Origin: Bacteroidales bacterium
GTDB lineage: Bacteria; Bacteroidota; Bacteroidia; Bacteroidales; WCHB1-69
Direction: 5' to 3'
Assembly (NCBI GenBank): GCA_017525245.1
Contig: JAFXTE010000068.1
Span: 1 to 37,723 of the forward strand
Length of the DNA stretch: 37,723 bases
This document shows, piece by piece, positions 1 through 10,500 of the stretch; position 1 is the first letter of the stretch, and every line of letters starts with the position of its first letter. The notes under the pieces are model-generated. The model worked only from the letters and a program-made list of their open reading frames with translations. It searched no databases and had not been told where the DNA came from. The position numbers were made by a program, and so were the translations under genes.

Positions 1-3000
1 ACCGTTCTGCTGACGGTAGCGGATGTTCCAGTTGCTCACGTTGGCGTTGTTGTTCCAAGTGACATCGAAACTCTCTTTGGTGATGTTGCTTGCGGTGAGG
101 CCGGTGGGAACATCGCAAGGCTCAAAACCCTGTTCGAGGGTCGTGAAGGTCATCTCGTTGCCATAGACGGTGGTGCCGTCGAAGGTGATGAACGCCTTGT
201 AGGTGTAACCCGTGTTCGGGGTCAGACCAGAGAGGTTGGCCGTGAAGGTGTTGCCCGTGCCGGTGCCGGCAATCTGCGTGTAGGTGCCGCCCGTGGTGGC
301 CTTCCACTCAAAGCCCTTGGCCGTGATGGACACGTTGTCGGGATTCGTGATGGTGGCGTTCAGCGTGGCGGTCGTCTGCTCAATATCGGAAGCGGCAACG
401 GTGGCTACGGTAGGATCGGTAATCACAGGGCCGGAACCGCTACAATCGGTGGTGAAGGTGAATGTGGTGTAGGCCTCCATGTCGGAAATGGTGTAGAGCT
501 GCGTGCCGTCAGGTCCGATCAAGGTGAAACCGGCCTCATCGTCGAATGAACCAGATGTCCACACTAAAGAGGTGGAGATACCGTCGCAGAGGTTCACAGT
601 AATCGAGTCGTAAGACTGTGTGCTGCCACCGCCATGATTGAGCGCTTCAACAGTGGTTACCGAGATGCCGTTTTGTTGGATGTCTAAAGAAGCGCCATTC
701 CAACCGTCACCATAGCTGTCACCCAGCACGAACGTGTATGCGCATTGGTCGGCTGCGGCGCATGTGGAGGTGGCGAAAGTGGTGGCATCGTAAGCGGAAG
801 GGTTGGAGTTTTCGGGATCGCATTCAGCCTGCACACGCACGTCATAGAGCGTGGCGGCGGTGAGGTTGTTGATGGTGTAGGACGGGGTTGTCACAGGAAC
901 AATATTCCATGTTGTTTCAGAAACTTCCTTGTACTCCACATTCCAGTTCATCTCGTCACCGCCAGGTGTCCAAGTCACCGTAGCATTCGACATGTCGATG
1001 TTGCTGACCATGATGCCGGAAGGAGCCGGACAAGTGGGTGCGAAACAGTTGGAGTTGAAAGTATAAAGGCTGCCCTCAGAGGGAGATGCTTGGGTGAACA
1101 AAAGAATTCCGAACGGATCGGTTAAAGTGAAGGAACATTCACTGTTATACATACTGCTATGCCATTCCAGTTCGGTGGAGACATTGTCGCACAAAGAGAC
1201 TGTCGCGGAATCTGAATAACCTGAGGCCAGACCCACATTGGCCACCACGATGCCGTTTTGCTTGACGATGATGTAGCCACCATTCCAGCCGTCACCGTAG
1301 GTATCGTTGAGCGAGAAGATGTATTCGCACTGGTTGGCGGTGTCGCAAAGTTGGGTAGAGGCCTGGAAGAATCTCCACGGGGAAACGTCGCTGCCACCAC
1401 AGTCGGCTTGCACACGGATGTCATACATCGTGGCGGGATTCAGGTTGTCCAACGTGAAGGGAGTTTCGTTTGCCACAGTGGTGTTCCAGACTGAATCGGA
1501 AGCCTCCTTGTACTCCACATTCCAGGAAGCCTCCTCAAAACCAGCGATCCAGTTGAGTGTTATGGAGGTCATATCGTTGCTCTCCATGGTGATGTGGGAA
1601 ACAGGCAGACAGCTGGGCAGCTCCTCTAACGTGAGGTTGTCAATGTAAATGTCATTGTAAGCATAGCTGTTTGAAGAGTGGTTTTTGAAAGCGATTCTGT
1701 TCGCACTTCCGGTGTAGTTGTTGAACATCACTACGTAGGGGGCAGCCGGATATTCATCGGTAAGCTCAATGGTGTCAACGGGCATGAAAGAGCTGGAATT
1801 GTAGATGTCGGAAATCAGGCCCACAATTATCTGTGCGTCATAGTAATCAAGATCAGAAGCTTTGGCGAAGAAAGAGACTTGAAGCGTGTTTATAGGCATC
1901 TGAACAGTATCAATGGCCGGCAGGATAGCCAGATTCTCATAATAGTTGTAGAAGTACAGAGATTGTGAACCCTGATATGCGTTGTAAGAGTAAGTGTCAA
2001 CATACGGATAAGTGATGGATGCCAGGCCTCTGTCCCAACACGTGGGCATCGGATATGATTCTGTGCCACCGAAATTGTTGTCCTCGAAATCCCATAAGCG
2101 GGGCACACTGTTGATGGCCGCACACTCGGTCTGGATGGCCAGAACCGGTGACCATGCGCTGGTGTCGCCGTCTGAGCAAAGAGTTCTCACATAGACGTAA
2201 TAGTTCGTTCCTGAGGTAAGATCCTCCAATGTGACGGTGGTGGTGGTAATATTGACAGTGGTCATAGTAGTGTCGGTGGTGCCGTACATCAGTTCCCACG
2301 CTTCATCGCCACTGCCGCCAGGTGTAAAGCTGATGGTGGCAGACGCCGTGTCCACATTAACAACAGTCATGTTGACGGGTTGGGCGCAGGCAATGTCCGT
2401 TATCGTGATGTTGTCGATAGTGGCAGCAGGGTTCGTGCCGAGACTGCTGTCATTTCTCCACATAAAGAACAAACGTTTGGTAGAGTTTGAATAGGTTGAT
2501 CCTAAGGAGAAGGAGGCGTGTTGCCAGTTGGAAGACTGGTTGAGTTGTGCCAGCTGAGTTGCGCCGGAAGGTTGTGAGTTGTTACCTTCAGTCACAGGTG
2601 CCGGATTGCCGATATAGACTCTCAGATAGTCGTATGAAGATTCGCCCTCGCCTTTCCAATCAAATGCGAGTTCAAATTCGTTAGCGTCAGAGAATTGGAT
2701 GTCGCGATAAGCCCAGGATACGGAAGTGGCGCCGGTATTGTAAGCGTTGGTGGCACCGGAATCCGAGGAAATGTACATGGAATAAGCGCTGCCGTCCATC
2801 GTGACAATAGCGGAATCAATAAACCATTGGTTGGTCTGCCATTCTTGGACAAACGTCCAATTGGCATTCTCTTCAGAATCCTCGAAACCACAAATGTAAG
2901 GCACAGTGGCGGGGACAGTGCTCAACGTGAGGAACGTCATCACGTTGGACCAGGCACTGAAACCTTCATCGCATTCTGTTCTCACATACACATCGTATGA

Positions 3001-5247
3001 GGTGTTGGTGCTGAGACCGTCAAAGGTGTAGCTTGGGGTAGTGGTCATTTCTGCCGTGACCGTGTCGGGATTAAATCCCTGCGGACCAAGAACCACTTCC
3101 CAGCCGCTCTGACTTTCAAGGGCACTCCAAGCAACGGTGACGGAACTTGAGTCAATCGTTTGAGCCCATACAGATTCGGGACGTGAGCAATCAGGCAGGT
3201 TTTCCAAGGTCACCTCGTCAATATACAGCGTTTCCCATTCGTCAGGATTTCTGAAGGCGATATATTTGCCGCTTCCGTTATAGCTGGCGAAAGAGACCTC
3301 GTAGTGCCTATAAGCATCCGTCAAGGTAATCGGGCTGCCCACAGGCACAAACGTGGATGCCGAGTAGGGGTTTGTCATCACGCCCACTTGAAGCGTGGTG
3401 CCGGCCTCGTATGCCTGTGCGTAGAAAGAGAGCTGGATGTTGTGGATGTCAATCGCTTCGTCATCGAGTTGAGGAAGCGCCACAGTGTTCGTGTAATAGA
3501 AATACAATACACGTTCACCTTGGTAAGCATTGTAATTGTTGATATATGGGTATTCTGCATGTTCGTTGCCTCTTGTCCAGCAGAACGGGAGTGTTGAACC
3601 GGGTGCGGAAACCTCAAAATCCACCGAGTAAGGTAACGTGTCAATGGCTGCACAAGCCGTGGAGAAAGTCGCTACTTCACTGGTTTGGAGAGAGCCGTCA
3701 TCACACACAGCAACCACATACCATTGGTATTGAGTGGAGTGGATCAGATTTTCAAGCAACAGGAAAGTGTCAGACACGGCCAGTTCTTCCGTGTAGGCCG
3801 TATCATGATATTCCTTGTAATAAACATTGAAAGTGGTGGACGTGCCGGGTGTCCAAGCGAGCGTTGCTGTGTTGGTTGTGATGTCGTTAGCGGTGAGTCC
3901 GACAGGAATTGAACATTCCGGGAGCAATGTCACCTCAATGTCGTCCACGTACCAACCATAATAGGTGCTGTTCTGATAGGCTATAGCGATGTAGGCAGTA
4001 GAGTCCAAATCAACAGGGATGTCGCTGAAATCCACAATGTCTCTGTGGAAGTTGTCATCGCCTATGGATGCGCCCGTGTGGGTCACCAATGGCACAAAGG
4101 TGCTCTCGTCTGTGGGATCGGTGATATATCCGATATAGAAAGTGCCCGATAATTCCGCATCTCTTCTGGAATAGAGGGAGAGTTGCAGGTTGGTGAGATG
4201 CTCGTCAAGCAAAGGTAATACAGCGTACTGCATTTGAGAGGGATTGTTGTAATAATCCGTATAGAAATAGAAGGCGTTGTTGCCACTGTGGCTGTTGTTG
4301 GAATTAATAACAGGATAATTGTAAGAATAACTAACGTAAGGATTGATGAATTGCCAACAGGTAGGCTGTGTGTAAGCGACAAACGATTCAAAGCCTTCCG
4401 AATAGGGGGTAAGGGTGATGCCACAGGCGGTGCGGAAAGAGGTGGAAACCGCATAGCTGTTTTCGTCGCCGCAGTTGGCCCGCACATAGGCCGTATAAAA
4501 CGTGTTCGCGGTCAAGTCTTCAAGCTCGTAAGAGTTGGTTGAGACAGGAATCCATTCGACAGTGCTCAAATCTTCCGTGCCGTTGCCGACAAAGACTTCC
4601 CAAGCGGTTTCCTGATCACCCGGCTGCCAAGTGAAAGTGGCCGTGGTCTGGGTGATGCTATCGACAGACAAAGCGGTGGGCGCCAGGCAGTTGCCGAAAA
4701 CGAACATTGTTTTGGGCAGGAAGTTTTGAACTCCGGAATCGGAGTTATATTGGTACATACTCGCACTTGCCTGCGAAACCCCGAGGAAAGAAGCGGAGGA
4801 ATAGCTTGCGCCGACCGTTGCGATGTCCAGTAAAAGATTACCGCCGTTATAAGTGAAGGCGGAATCGAGTACGAATGTCAACGTGCCGTTGGTGATTGAA
4901 AAGTTGCCTGAATAGACTTGGGAAACAGGGGTCTGGTCCTGCGTGGCTGAAGAGAACGATGCGTTTGCCGTGATGCCCAAGCTCAGCGTGACCGTGGAAG
5001 TCCAGGCACTGCTCGGCTCGCTGGAGAGGTAAAACATGATGGTGTTGATGTCTTCACCCACCAACTCCGTCAACATACTTTCCGGATAGATAATCTGGTT
5101 GTGCTGATCCGCGTCTAACCAAAGTCCATAGACCGGAATGTAAGCATTGGTGGCGCTACCATTGGCCACCGTGACCGATTGCGCCGACAACGTCAGACTG
5201 CTAAGCCCGAATAACGCTGTCAGCAGAAAGAATAAGATTTTTTTCAT
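1..5247 (-). CDS. Giant T9SS-type secreted multidomain protein A (C-terminus beyond window)
   Basis: The reading frame is open from the ATG at 5247 to base 1 (1749 codons) and has no stop in the window, so the C-terminus lies outside. It opens with a Lys-Lys signal peptide ending in SAQ, so it should be exported across the inner membrane. Residues about 22-180 form an N-terminal domain shared with protein C (motif IPVYGLWLDADQHNQIIYP). The rest alternates fibronectin type III-like modules (ending in patterns such as YxVRVxxxC) with jelly-roll 'cleaved adhesin'-like modules, then two Cys/DSYGDGWNG modules near 520-760 and 1080-1350. The last visible residues, WNIRYRQQNG, match the final fn3 module of C, so roughly 100-130 residues including a T9SS sorting domain are probably missing. 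Role is inferred as cell-surface or secreted adhesin or binding protein; no catalytic motif was seen. Confidence 0.88.
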   Translation of the reverse strand, partial: MKKILFFLLTALFGLSSLTLSAQSVTVANGSATNAYIPVYGLWLDADQHNQIIYPESMLTELVGEDINTIMFYLSSEPSSAWTSTVTLSLGITANASFSSATQDQTPVSQVYSGNFSITNGTLTFVLDSAFTYNGGNLLLDIATVGASYSSASFLGVSQASASMYQYNSDSGVQNFLPKTMFVFGNCLAPTALSVDSITQTTATFTWQPGDQETAWEVFVGNGTEDLSTVEWIPVSTNSYELEDLTANTFYTAYVRANCGDENSYAVSTSFRTACGITLTPYSEGFESFVAYTQPTCWQFINPYVSYSYNYPVINSNNSHSGNNAFYFYTDYYNNPSQMQYAVLPLLDEHLTNLQLSLYSRRDAELSGTFYIGYITDPTDESTFVPLVTHTGASIGDDNFHRDIVDFSDIPVDLDSTAYIAIAYQNSTYYGWYVDDIEVTLLPECSIPVGLTANDITTNTATLAWTPGTSTTFNVYYKEYHDTAYTEELAVSDTFLLLENLIHSTQYQWYVVAVCDDGSLQTSEVATFSTACAAIDTLPYSVDFEVSAPGSTLPFCWTRGNEHAEYPYINNYNAYQGERVLYFYYTNTVALPQLDDEAIDIHNIQLSFYAQAYEAGTTLQVGVMTNPYSASTFVPVGSPITLTDAYRHYEVSFASYNGSGKYIAFRNPDEWETLYIDEVTLENLPDCSRPESVWAQTIDSSSVTVAWSALESQSGWEVVLGPQGFNPDTVTAEMTTTPSYTFDGLSTNTSYDVYVRTECDEGFSAWSNVMTFLTLSTVPATVPYICGFEDSEENANWTFVQEWQTNQWFIDSAIVTMDGSAYSMYISSDSGATNAYNTGATSVSWAYRDIQFSDANEFELAFDWKGEGESSYDYLRVYIGNPAPVTEGNNSQPSGATQLAQLNQSSNWQHASFSLGSTYSNSTKRLFFMWRNDSSLGTNPAATIDNITITDIACAQPVNMTVVNVDTASATISFTPGGSGDEAWELMYGTTDTTMTTVNITTTTVTLEDLTSGTNYYVYVRTLCSDGDTSAWSPVLAIQTECAAINSVPRLWDFEDNNFGGTESYPMPTCWDRGLASITYPYVDTYSYNAYQGSQSLYFYNYYENLAILPAIDTVQMPINTLQVSFFAKASDLDYYDAQIIVGLISDIYNSSSFMPVDTIELTDEYPAAPYVVMFNNYTGSANRIAFKNHSSNSYAYNDIYIDNLTLEELPSCLPVSHITMESNDMTSITLNWIAGFEEASWNVEYKEASDSVWNTTVANETPFTLDNLNPATMYDIRVQADCGGSDVSPWRFFQASTQLCDTANQCEYIFSLNDTYGDGWNGGYIIVKQNGIVVANVGLASGYSDSATVSLCDNVSTELEWHSSMYNSECSFTLTDPFGILLFTQASPSEGSLYTFNSNCFAPTCPAPSGIMVSNIDMSNATVTWTPGGDEMNWNVEYKEVSETTWNIVPVTTPSYTINNLTAATLYDVRVQAECDPENSNPSAYDATTFATSTCAAADQCAYTFVLGDSYGDGWNGASLDIQQNGISVTTVEALNHGGGSTQSYDSITVNLCDGISTSLVWTSGSFDDEAGFTLIGPDGTQLYTISDMEAYTTFTFTTDCSGSGPVITDPTVATVAASDIEQTTATLNATITNPDNVSITAKGFEWKATTGGTYTQIAGTGTGNTFTANLSGLTPNTGYTYKAFITFDGTTVYGNEMTFTTLEQGFEPCDVPTGLTASNITKESFDVTWNNNANVSNWNIRYRQQNG

Positions 5248-5319
5248 ACGAATAAATTTTGTGAATAATAATATAATTGATGTCTTATTGTTTTTTGTTA
5301 GGAACGATAAATTAAACTG

Positions 5320-5327
5320 CAAAACTA
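5320..5327 (-). promoter_or_regulatory. Bacteroidota -7 promoter element for protein A
   Basis: On the minus strand this reads TAGTTTTG, matching TAnnTTTG, and is followed by CAG as in the other promoters here. It lies about 73 nt upstream of the ATG at 5247 and just downstream of the terminator of gene B. No clear -33 TTTG was seen. Confidence 0.6.
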
Positions 5328-5370
5328 CGATTATTTTCTATTTAAATTGTATTGTTAATAACTTGTTGAC

Positions 5371-5401
5371 AAAAAAGGCCGCCCGGAATTCGGACGGTCT
5401 T
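5371..5401 (-). terminator. Intrinsic terminator after gene B
   Basis: On the minus strand, an 11-bp stem with one mismatch and one G-T pair (arms 5391-5401 and 5375-5385, loop AATTC) is followed by a run of T. It lies about 90 nt past the stop of gene B and before the promoter of A, so A is probably a separate transcription unit. Confidence 0.75.
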
Positions 5402-5414
5402 GGTTTGTCGGTTC

Positions 5415-5444
5415 TGTAGAGACGTTTCCTGAAACGTCTCTACA
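5415..5444. repeat. Perfect palindrome, GTAGAGACG family
   Basis: Two 14-bp perfectly complementary arms (5415-5428 and 5431-5444) are separated by 2 nt. The ends read TGTAGAGACG and CGTCTCTACA. It belongs to a family of GTAG-ended palindromes in this window (5464-5487, 5584-5613, 13972-13998, 19341-19370), all at or near the 3' ends of the T9SS cargo genes. Confidence 0.8.
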
Positions 5445-5463
5445 AAGGGGGGGTATGTGATAT

Positions 5464-5487
5464 GGGCGTATGCGATACGCCCCTACG
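5464..5487. repeat. Palindrome, GTAGGGGCG family
   Basis: Arms GGGCGTAT (5464-5471) and ATACGCCC (5475-5482) with a 3-nt loop, followed by CTAC. It sits a few bases past the stop codon of gene B and resembles the palindromes embedded in the sorting-domain coding sequences. Confidence 0.65.
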
Positions 5488-5490
5488 GGA

Positions 5491-7272
5491 CTATTTTTTG
5501 ATGAAGGTCTTCGTTGCCACGCCCTCGTCCGTGGTCACGCGCACGAAATACATGCCGTTGGCGAGACCGGAGACGTTGATGCGGATGGACGAATAATTAT
5601 TCGCCCCTACAACGGTGCGGACGACCTTCCCATAAACGTCAATTATCTCGATACCCTCCAATTGTACATTGTTCATTGTACATTCTACATTGACAACGTC
5701 GTTGGCCGGGTTCGGGTAGAGGTTGATGCTGTTGAGCAGGTGGTTTTCGATTCCCACGTTGGTGGTCTGTGCGTAAGTGCCGCTCCATTCGCTGTAGTTG
5801 CCGTCGCCGCAGTTGGCCTGCACATGAATATCGTAAAAGGTCAAGCCTGTAAGCCCTGTGATGGTGTAGCTGTTCGTGTTGACGGTAACGACTGTCCACG
5901 GGTTATCAGCTGTACGGTGACGGACATTCCAATCAACTACATTGGGGTTGGCATCCCATGCAATAGAGATAGCCTCGTTTTCAATATTTGTGGTGTGCAG
6001 GTTTGCCGGAACATCACATGGTTCCACATCAAGGGTCGTGAAGATTACATCGTTGCCGTAGTGGGTGCCGTTGGCGGTGGTCACGAAGGCGTGGTAGGTG
6101 TAGTTCGTGTTCGGGGTCAGGTTGTTGAGCGTGGAGGTCATCGTGGTACCGGTGGCCGTTAACACCGTGTAGGTGGCTGCGGAAGCGGCTTTCCATTCAA
6201 AGCCCTGCGCCGTGATGGGCACGTTTTCGGGATTCAAAATGATGCCGTTCAGCGTGGCAGTGGTTTGCTCGATGTTGGAAGCAGGATTGGTGACAGCAGT
6301 GGGCTCGATGACGCAATTGGTGTTGAACGTGTAGGTGGTGTAGGTATTCATGCCGTTGTGGGTGAACGACACGTTAGGGCCGACGACGGAAAATCCGGCC
6401 TCGTTTGCGTATTGTCCGGCATTCCAGACAATGGAGGTGGAATAGCTTCCGCAAAGCGGTACCGTTTCAACGGCAAGACTGTCATTGACCAGCTCTAATG
6501 TGGCCACGGTGACGCCGTTTTGGATAACTGACAGGGAACCGCCACTCCAACCGTCACCGTAACTGTCGGTGAGGGTGAAGGTGAAGGTACATTGGTCAGC
6601 CGCATCGCAGCCGGCGGTGGCGAAAGAGGTCTCTCTGTAGTCAGACACCTCACCTCCACCACAGTTGGCTTGCACGCGCACATCGTAGTTGGTCAGGTTG
6701 GTCAGGTTGGTCAAGGTGTAGGGGTTCGTGGTGACAGGAACGACCGTCCAAGTGGCATCGGTGCTGACTTTGTACTCCAAGTTCCACGCAGTCTCCGTAC
6801 CGGCAACAGTCCAACCCACCTCGGCAGAATTGGTGGTGATGTTGGTGACCGTGATATCGGTGGGTCTCGGACAAGGCGGCATGCAGTTGGTGGTGAATGT
6901 TGTCAATGTGCCGGACGGGGTGCCGGAAGAGGCGTAGATAGTGTCACCTTCATGATCAAGCATCACGAAACTGCATTCATAGTCATAACCACCTCCTGAA
7001 TTCCATACCAAAGAAGTGCTCACGTTGTTGCAAAGCATCACCGTCACTACATCGGTGTACAGTCCTTCGGCGAGTGTCACGTTGGCCACTATGGAGTCGT
7101 TTTGCAGAATAGAGATACTACTGCCGACCCAGCTGTCGTCCCATTCGCCGTAGAGGATGAACGTGTAGGTACACATGTTGGCTGAATCACAGCCGGTTGT
7201 CTGTGCTGACAACGGCGCGTTCATCAGGCCGCACATCAAAATTGCCAGCATAAATTGGAAAACTTTTTTCAT
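5491..7272 (-). CDS. T9SS-secreted fibronectin type III protein B with sorting domain
   Basis: A 593-residue protein. The start is the ATG at 7272 (MKKVFQFML), because the in-frame ATG at 7335 overlaps the -7 promoter element. A signal peptide ends near SAQ. Next come a Cys-rich module (CTYTFILYGEWDDSW), an fn3-like module, a second Cys/DSYGDGWSG module, then two more fn3-like modules. The last ~80 residues are a type A T9SS C-terminal sorting domain with the hallmark LYPNPANDVVNV, IIDVYGKV and NGMYFVRVTTDEG stretches, ending in KTFIKK. By family knowledge the sorting domain is removed and the protein attached to the surface or released. It is the shortest of the five paralogues. A palindromic repeat and a heptamer repeat lie inside its sorting-domain coding sequence. 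No enzymatic motif was seen. Confidence 0.93.
   Translation of the reverse strand: MKKVFQFMLAILMCGLMNAPLSAQTTGCDSANMCTYTFILYGEWDDSWVGSSISILQNDSIVANVTLAEGLYTDVVTVMLCNNVSTSLVWNSGGGYDYECSFVMLDHEGDTIYASSGTPSGTLTTFTTNCMPPCPRPTDITVTNITTNSAEVGWTVAGTETAWNLEYKVSTDATWTVVPVTTNPYTLTNLTNLTNYDVRVQANCGGGEVSDYRETSFATAGCDAADQCTFTFTLTDSYGDGWSGGSLSVIQNGVTVATLELVNDSLAVETVPLCGSYSTSIVWNAGQYANEAGFSVVGPNVSFTHNGMNTYTTYTFNTNCVIEPTAVTNPASNIEQTTATLNGIILNPENVPITAQGFEWKAASAATYTVLTATGTTMTSTLNNLTPNTNYTYHAFVTTANGTHYGNDVIFTTLDVEPCDVPANLHTTNIENEAISIAWDANPNVVDWNVRHRTADNPWTVVTVNTNSYTITGLTGLTFYDIHVQANCGDGNYSEWSGTYAQTTNVGIENHLLNSINLYPNPANDVVNVECTMNNVQLEGIEIIDVYGKVVRTVVGANNYSSIRINVSGLANGMYFVRVTTDEGVATKTFIKK
5584..5613. repeat. Decayed GTAGGGGCG palindrome inside the sorting domain of B
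   Basis: The core GAATAATTATTC is a perfect 12-bp palindrome. The right flank CGCCCCTAC matches the intact copy at 19341-19370, while the left flank is degenerate. It is read in frame as part of VVGANNYSSIR, in the loop before the final INVSGLANGMYF strand. Confidence 0.7.
5662..5696. repeat. Five 7-bp tandem repeats inside the sorting domain of B
   Basis: Consecutive heptamers TTGTACA, TTGTTCA, TTGTACA, TTCTACA, TTGACAA. Because three heptamers equal seven codons, the array stays in frame and encodes the VNVECTMNNVQ stretch right after the NPAND motif. Confidence 0.8.
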
Positions 7273-7332
7273 TCTTTTTGGATTTTGTGAAACAATATAA
7301 TTGACGAAATTGTACAATGAAAAATATGGCTG

Positions 7333-7340
7333 CAAAGTTA
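7333..7340 (-). promoter_or_regulatory. Bacteroidota -7 promoter element for protein B
   Basis: On the minus strand this reads TAACTTTG followed by CAGCC, a perfect TAnnTTTG match, 60 nt upstream of the ATG at 7272. The upstream in-frame ATG (7335) falls inside this element, which decides the start. Confidence 0.75.
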
Positions 7341-7388
7341 TGATATATTTTTGATTAAAGCGGGATGTTGATAAGTTGTTGATAAGTT

Positions 7389-7426
7389 AAAAAAAAAGGC
7401 CGTCACCATAACCGGCAACAGCCTTT
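7389..7426 (-). terminator. Intrinsic terminator after gene C
   Basis: On the minus strand, a 13-bp stem with three G-T pairs (arms 7414-7426 and 7395-7407) and a 6-nt loop is followed by about nine T. It lies about 135 nt past the stop of gene C and has an almost exact copy at 13683-13720. Confidence 0.85.
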
Positions 7427-7560
7427 GTCTATATCGTATCAATACCCCCCTGCCCTTCGGGCATCCCCCCTAAAGGGGGGAATGGGGCGTCTAAGTTACA
7501 TCCCAGACAACTGTTGCTTCAGTGTCTGTTTGGTTCCCCCCTTTAGGGGGGCTAGGGGGG

Positions 7561-10500
7561 TTATCGTTTCACGAACGTTTTCGTCGCCGTTCCCTCATCC
7601 GTGGTCACGCGCACGAAATACATGCCGTTGGCGAGACCGGAGACGTTGATGCGGGTCGGATTGTCAACCACGTTCACAGTATTGATTACCTTACCGTAAA
7701 CATCGATCACCTCAACCGATTGAACATTGAACCTTGAACTTTGAACCATGACGTAATCGTTGGCAGGGTTCGGGAAGATGGCGATGCTGTTGAGCAGGTA
7801 GCTGTTGAGGCCGTCAACCAGCGTCGTGACGGTCAGCAGGTCGCTCCATTCACTGAGATTGTTGTCACCGCAGTCGGCCTGCACCTGAACTTCGTAGCTG
7901 GTTTCAGCAGCAAGACCTGAGACAGAGTATTGGTTCGTACTGGAGGTTGCACTGATCCATTGACCGTTCTGCGGACGGTAACGGATGTTCCAGCTGTTCA
8001 CGTTGACATTTTCGTTCCATGAGACATCAAAACTCTCTTTGGTGATGTTGCTTGCGGTGAGACTGGAAGGTACATCACACGGTTCGGGAGTGTCTTCAGG
8101 AAGCGTGGTGAAAGTCACCACGTCACCGTAATAAGTCAAGCCGTTATAGGTCATGAATGCTCTGTAAGTGTATTGTGTGCTAGGAGTCAGGCCGTTGAGG
8201 TTGTGGGTCAACGTCTCGCCGGTCACGTTAACAACAGTGTATGAGAGGGCGGAGGATTCTTTCCACTCGAAGCCCATGGGCGTGACATTTACATTGCTGG
8301 GATTTGAGATCGTACCATTCATCGTGGCTGTCGTCTGCATAATGTCAGAGGCGGCGTTGGTTGCCACGGTCGGTTCGGTGAAGACAGGGCCGGAACCGCT
8401 ACAATCGGTGGTGAAGGTGTGGAGAACGCCAGCAGAAGGTGTACCGGTGGTGGCGAAAATCTCTGTGCCGTTGGGATCGGAGACGGAGAAACTGGTCTCA
8501 GAGTCATAGTTCCCTGAATTCCACACTAAAGAGGTGGAAACGTTGTCGCAGAGAGCAACCGTTTCTGTTGCACTGGAGCCCGACAAGGAGAGTGTGGCCA
8601 CGGTAACGCCATTCTGTTGTACATTTAAGGAAGCACCATTCCAGCCGTCACCATAACTGTCGTTAAGAGTGAACGTGTAGGTGCATTGGTCGGCGAGTTC
8701 ACAATTGGCGGTGGAGAAGGAGGATTCTCGATAGTCAGAGACATCGCCGCCACCGCAGTCGGCCTGGACGCGGATGTCGTAAGAGGATCCGGCGGTCAAA
8801 CCAGTGAGCGTGTAAGGATTCGTGGTGACGGGAATCACCGTCCATGTGGCGTCAGTGTTCACCTTGTATTCTACATTCCAAGCCGTCTCCGTGCCCGTTG
8901 AGATCCAGCTCACCTCTGCAGTTGTGGTTCCGATATTGGAGACCGTGATGCTGGAAGGTCTCGGACAGGTAATCGGTGTACAGCTGGTAGTGAAAGTGGT
9001 CAGCGTGCCGGACGGAGTGCCTGAGGAGGTGTAGATAACATCCCCATAGGAGTTGAGCACTTCAAAACTGCATTCGCTTGCATAACTACCTGTGTTCCAG
9101 ATTAATGTAGTGGGCTGATTGTCGCAAAGCGTCACAGGCACAGTGGCGGAATCTCCGGATGAAAAACCGACGGTGGCCACGGTAATGCCGTTCTGCTGAA
9201 CAGTGATGTTGTTACCGTTCCAACCATCACCATAGCTGTCGGCGAGGTTGAAGATGTATTCGCACTGATCAGTCACTTCGCACATGTTGGTGTTGAAGTT
9301 CACAGATGCAGGCTGGGAGGTGCCGTCAGCACCGCAGTCGGCCGTGATGTAAACAGTGTAGGCGGTGCCGGAGGTCATACCCGTCAGATCGTAGGTGTTG
9401 TCTGTAACAGTGGCTGAAGTGCCTTCACCAGGGGTGAAACCGGCCTCACCGTATTCGATGGTGTAGCTGTCGGCGTTGCTGAACCAGGTTACAGTGGCAC
9501 TGGTCATGCCGATATTGGAGACCGTCAGGTTCTGAGGAGCAGGACAAGCCACCAAAGTGGTGAATTGGATGGTCAAGGTGGCGTCAGGGTTGTCAACAGT
9601 GGTGCCGCAGTCGGTGATAACATACACATCGTAGGTGGTTTCGGGGGTAAGGTTGCTCAAAATAAGAGTAGTGGATGAGGCGGGTTCCGTGCTCCATTCG
9701 CTGTCGGTGGAAGCCTTGTAATAGACAATCCATGCGGTGTGGGTCGGATCGTTGTCCGTCCAGGAGATGGTGGCGTTGTGGCCGTCAATATTGGTGGCTG
9801 TCACACTGGTCTTCACGGGTGAAGGACATCCGGGGACGAGTCCTACGGTGAAATCGTCCACATTCCAGGACTGAGGATACATTCCCGTGCCAGTGGGATC
9901 GACATAGCGGAGAGCGATTCGGCCGGAGGTGGCTGTTGCGCCGTTGAGGTCGAACGGTCCCATATAGTTGCCGTTACCGGCGGAGCTGCCGCCGCGAGGA
10001 CCGGGCATACCGGCATCAGCAATCACCAACTCGAAAGTGGAGGTGTCCATGACATTGGTGATCACACCGATTTGGATGTGACCCGTGGAAACGGAGGTCG
10101 CGGTAGCCCAGAATGAAAGACGCAACGTGTTGATGTCGTTGGAGAACTCAGGCAGTACCAACATGCACTCAGTACCCTTGAATTCCGCGGAATTGACACC
10201 AGAATGGCAAGCATCGCCGTAGTTTCTGTACACCATCGGGAAGGTGCCGTTATTGGCTGTATAAGTGACCGGAGTTTCCCAGCAGATGAAGGAAGAGCTG
10301 GTATAACCCTCGAAGTCTTCGAACCACGGGGTGTCTTCTGTCACCGTGACAGCACCGCAGGAGGTGTTGAAGCTGATGGCCTCAGACATCACGGATGAAT
10401 CGGTGGCACAGAGGGCGCGCACGGAAACCGAATAGCTGGAGCTGGCGTTCAAGTCATTGATGACAATAAAGGTATCGGTAGTGTTATAGATGTTGCCGCC

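Larger units (their letters stand above)
7273..7560. repeat. Intergenic region C-B, near-identical to 13567-13854
   Basis: This 288-bp spacer matches the D-C spacer of the same length, with about 8 to 9 differences seen by eye. In minus-strand order it holds two G/C-tract hairpins just after the stop of C (7536-7560 and 7465-7480, plus a TGCCC/GGGCA hairpin at 7451-7463), a terminator, and the promoter of B. Confidence 0.85.

Noticed and set aside
5470-6162. 230-codon plus-strand open frame
   Set aside because: It is the antisense shadow of gene B; the minus-strand frame has a signal peptide, modules and a sorting domain.
7251-7335. Longer N-terminus of gene B starting at 7335 (and likewise C at 13629)
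   Set aside because: The upstream ATG overlaps the -7 promoter element and would place 21 residues before a normal signal peptide.
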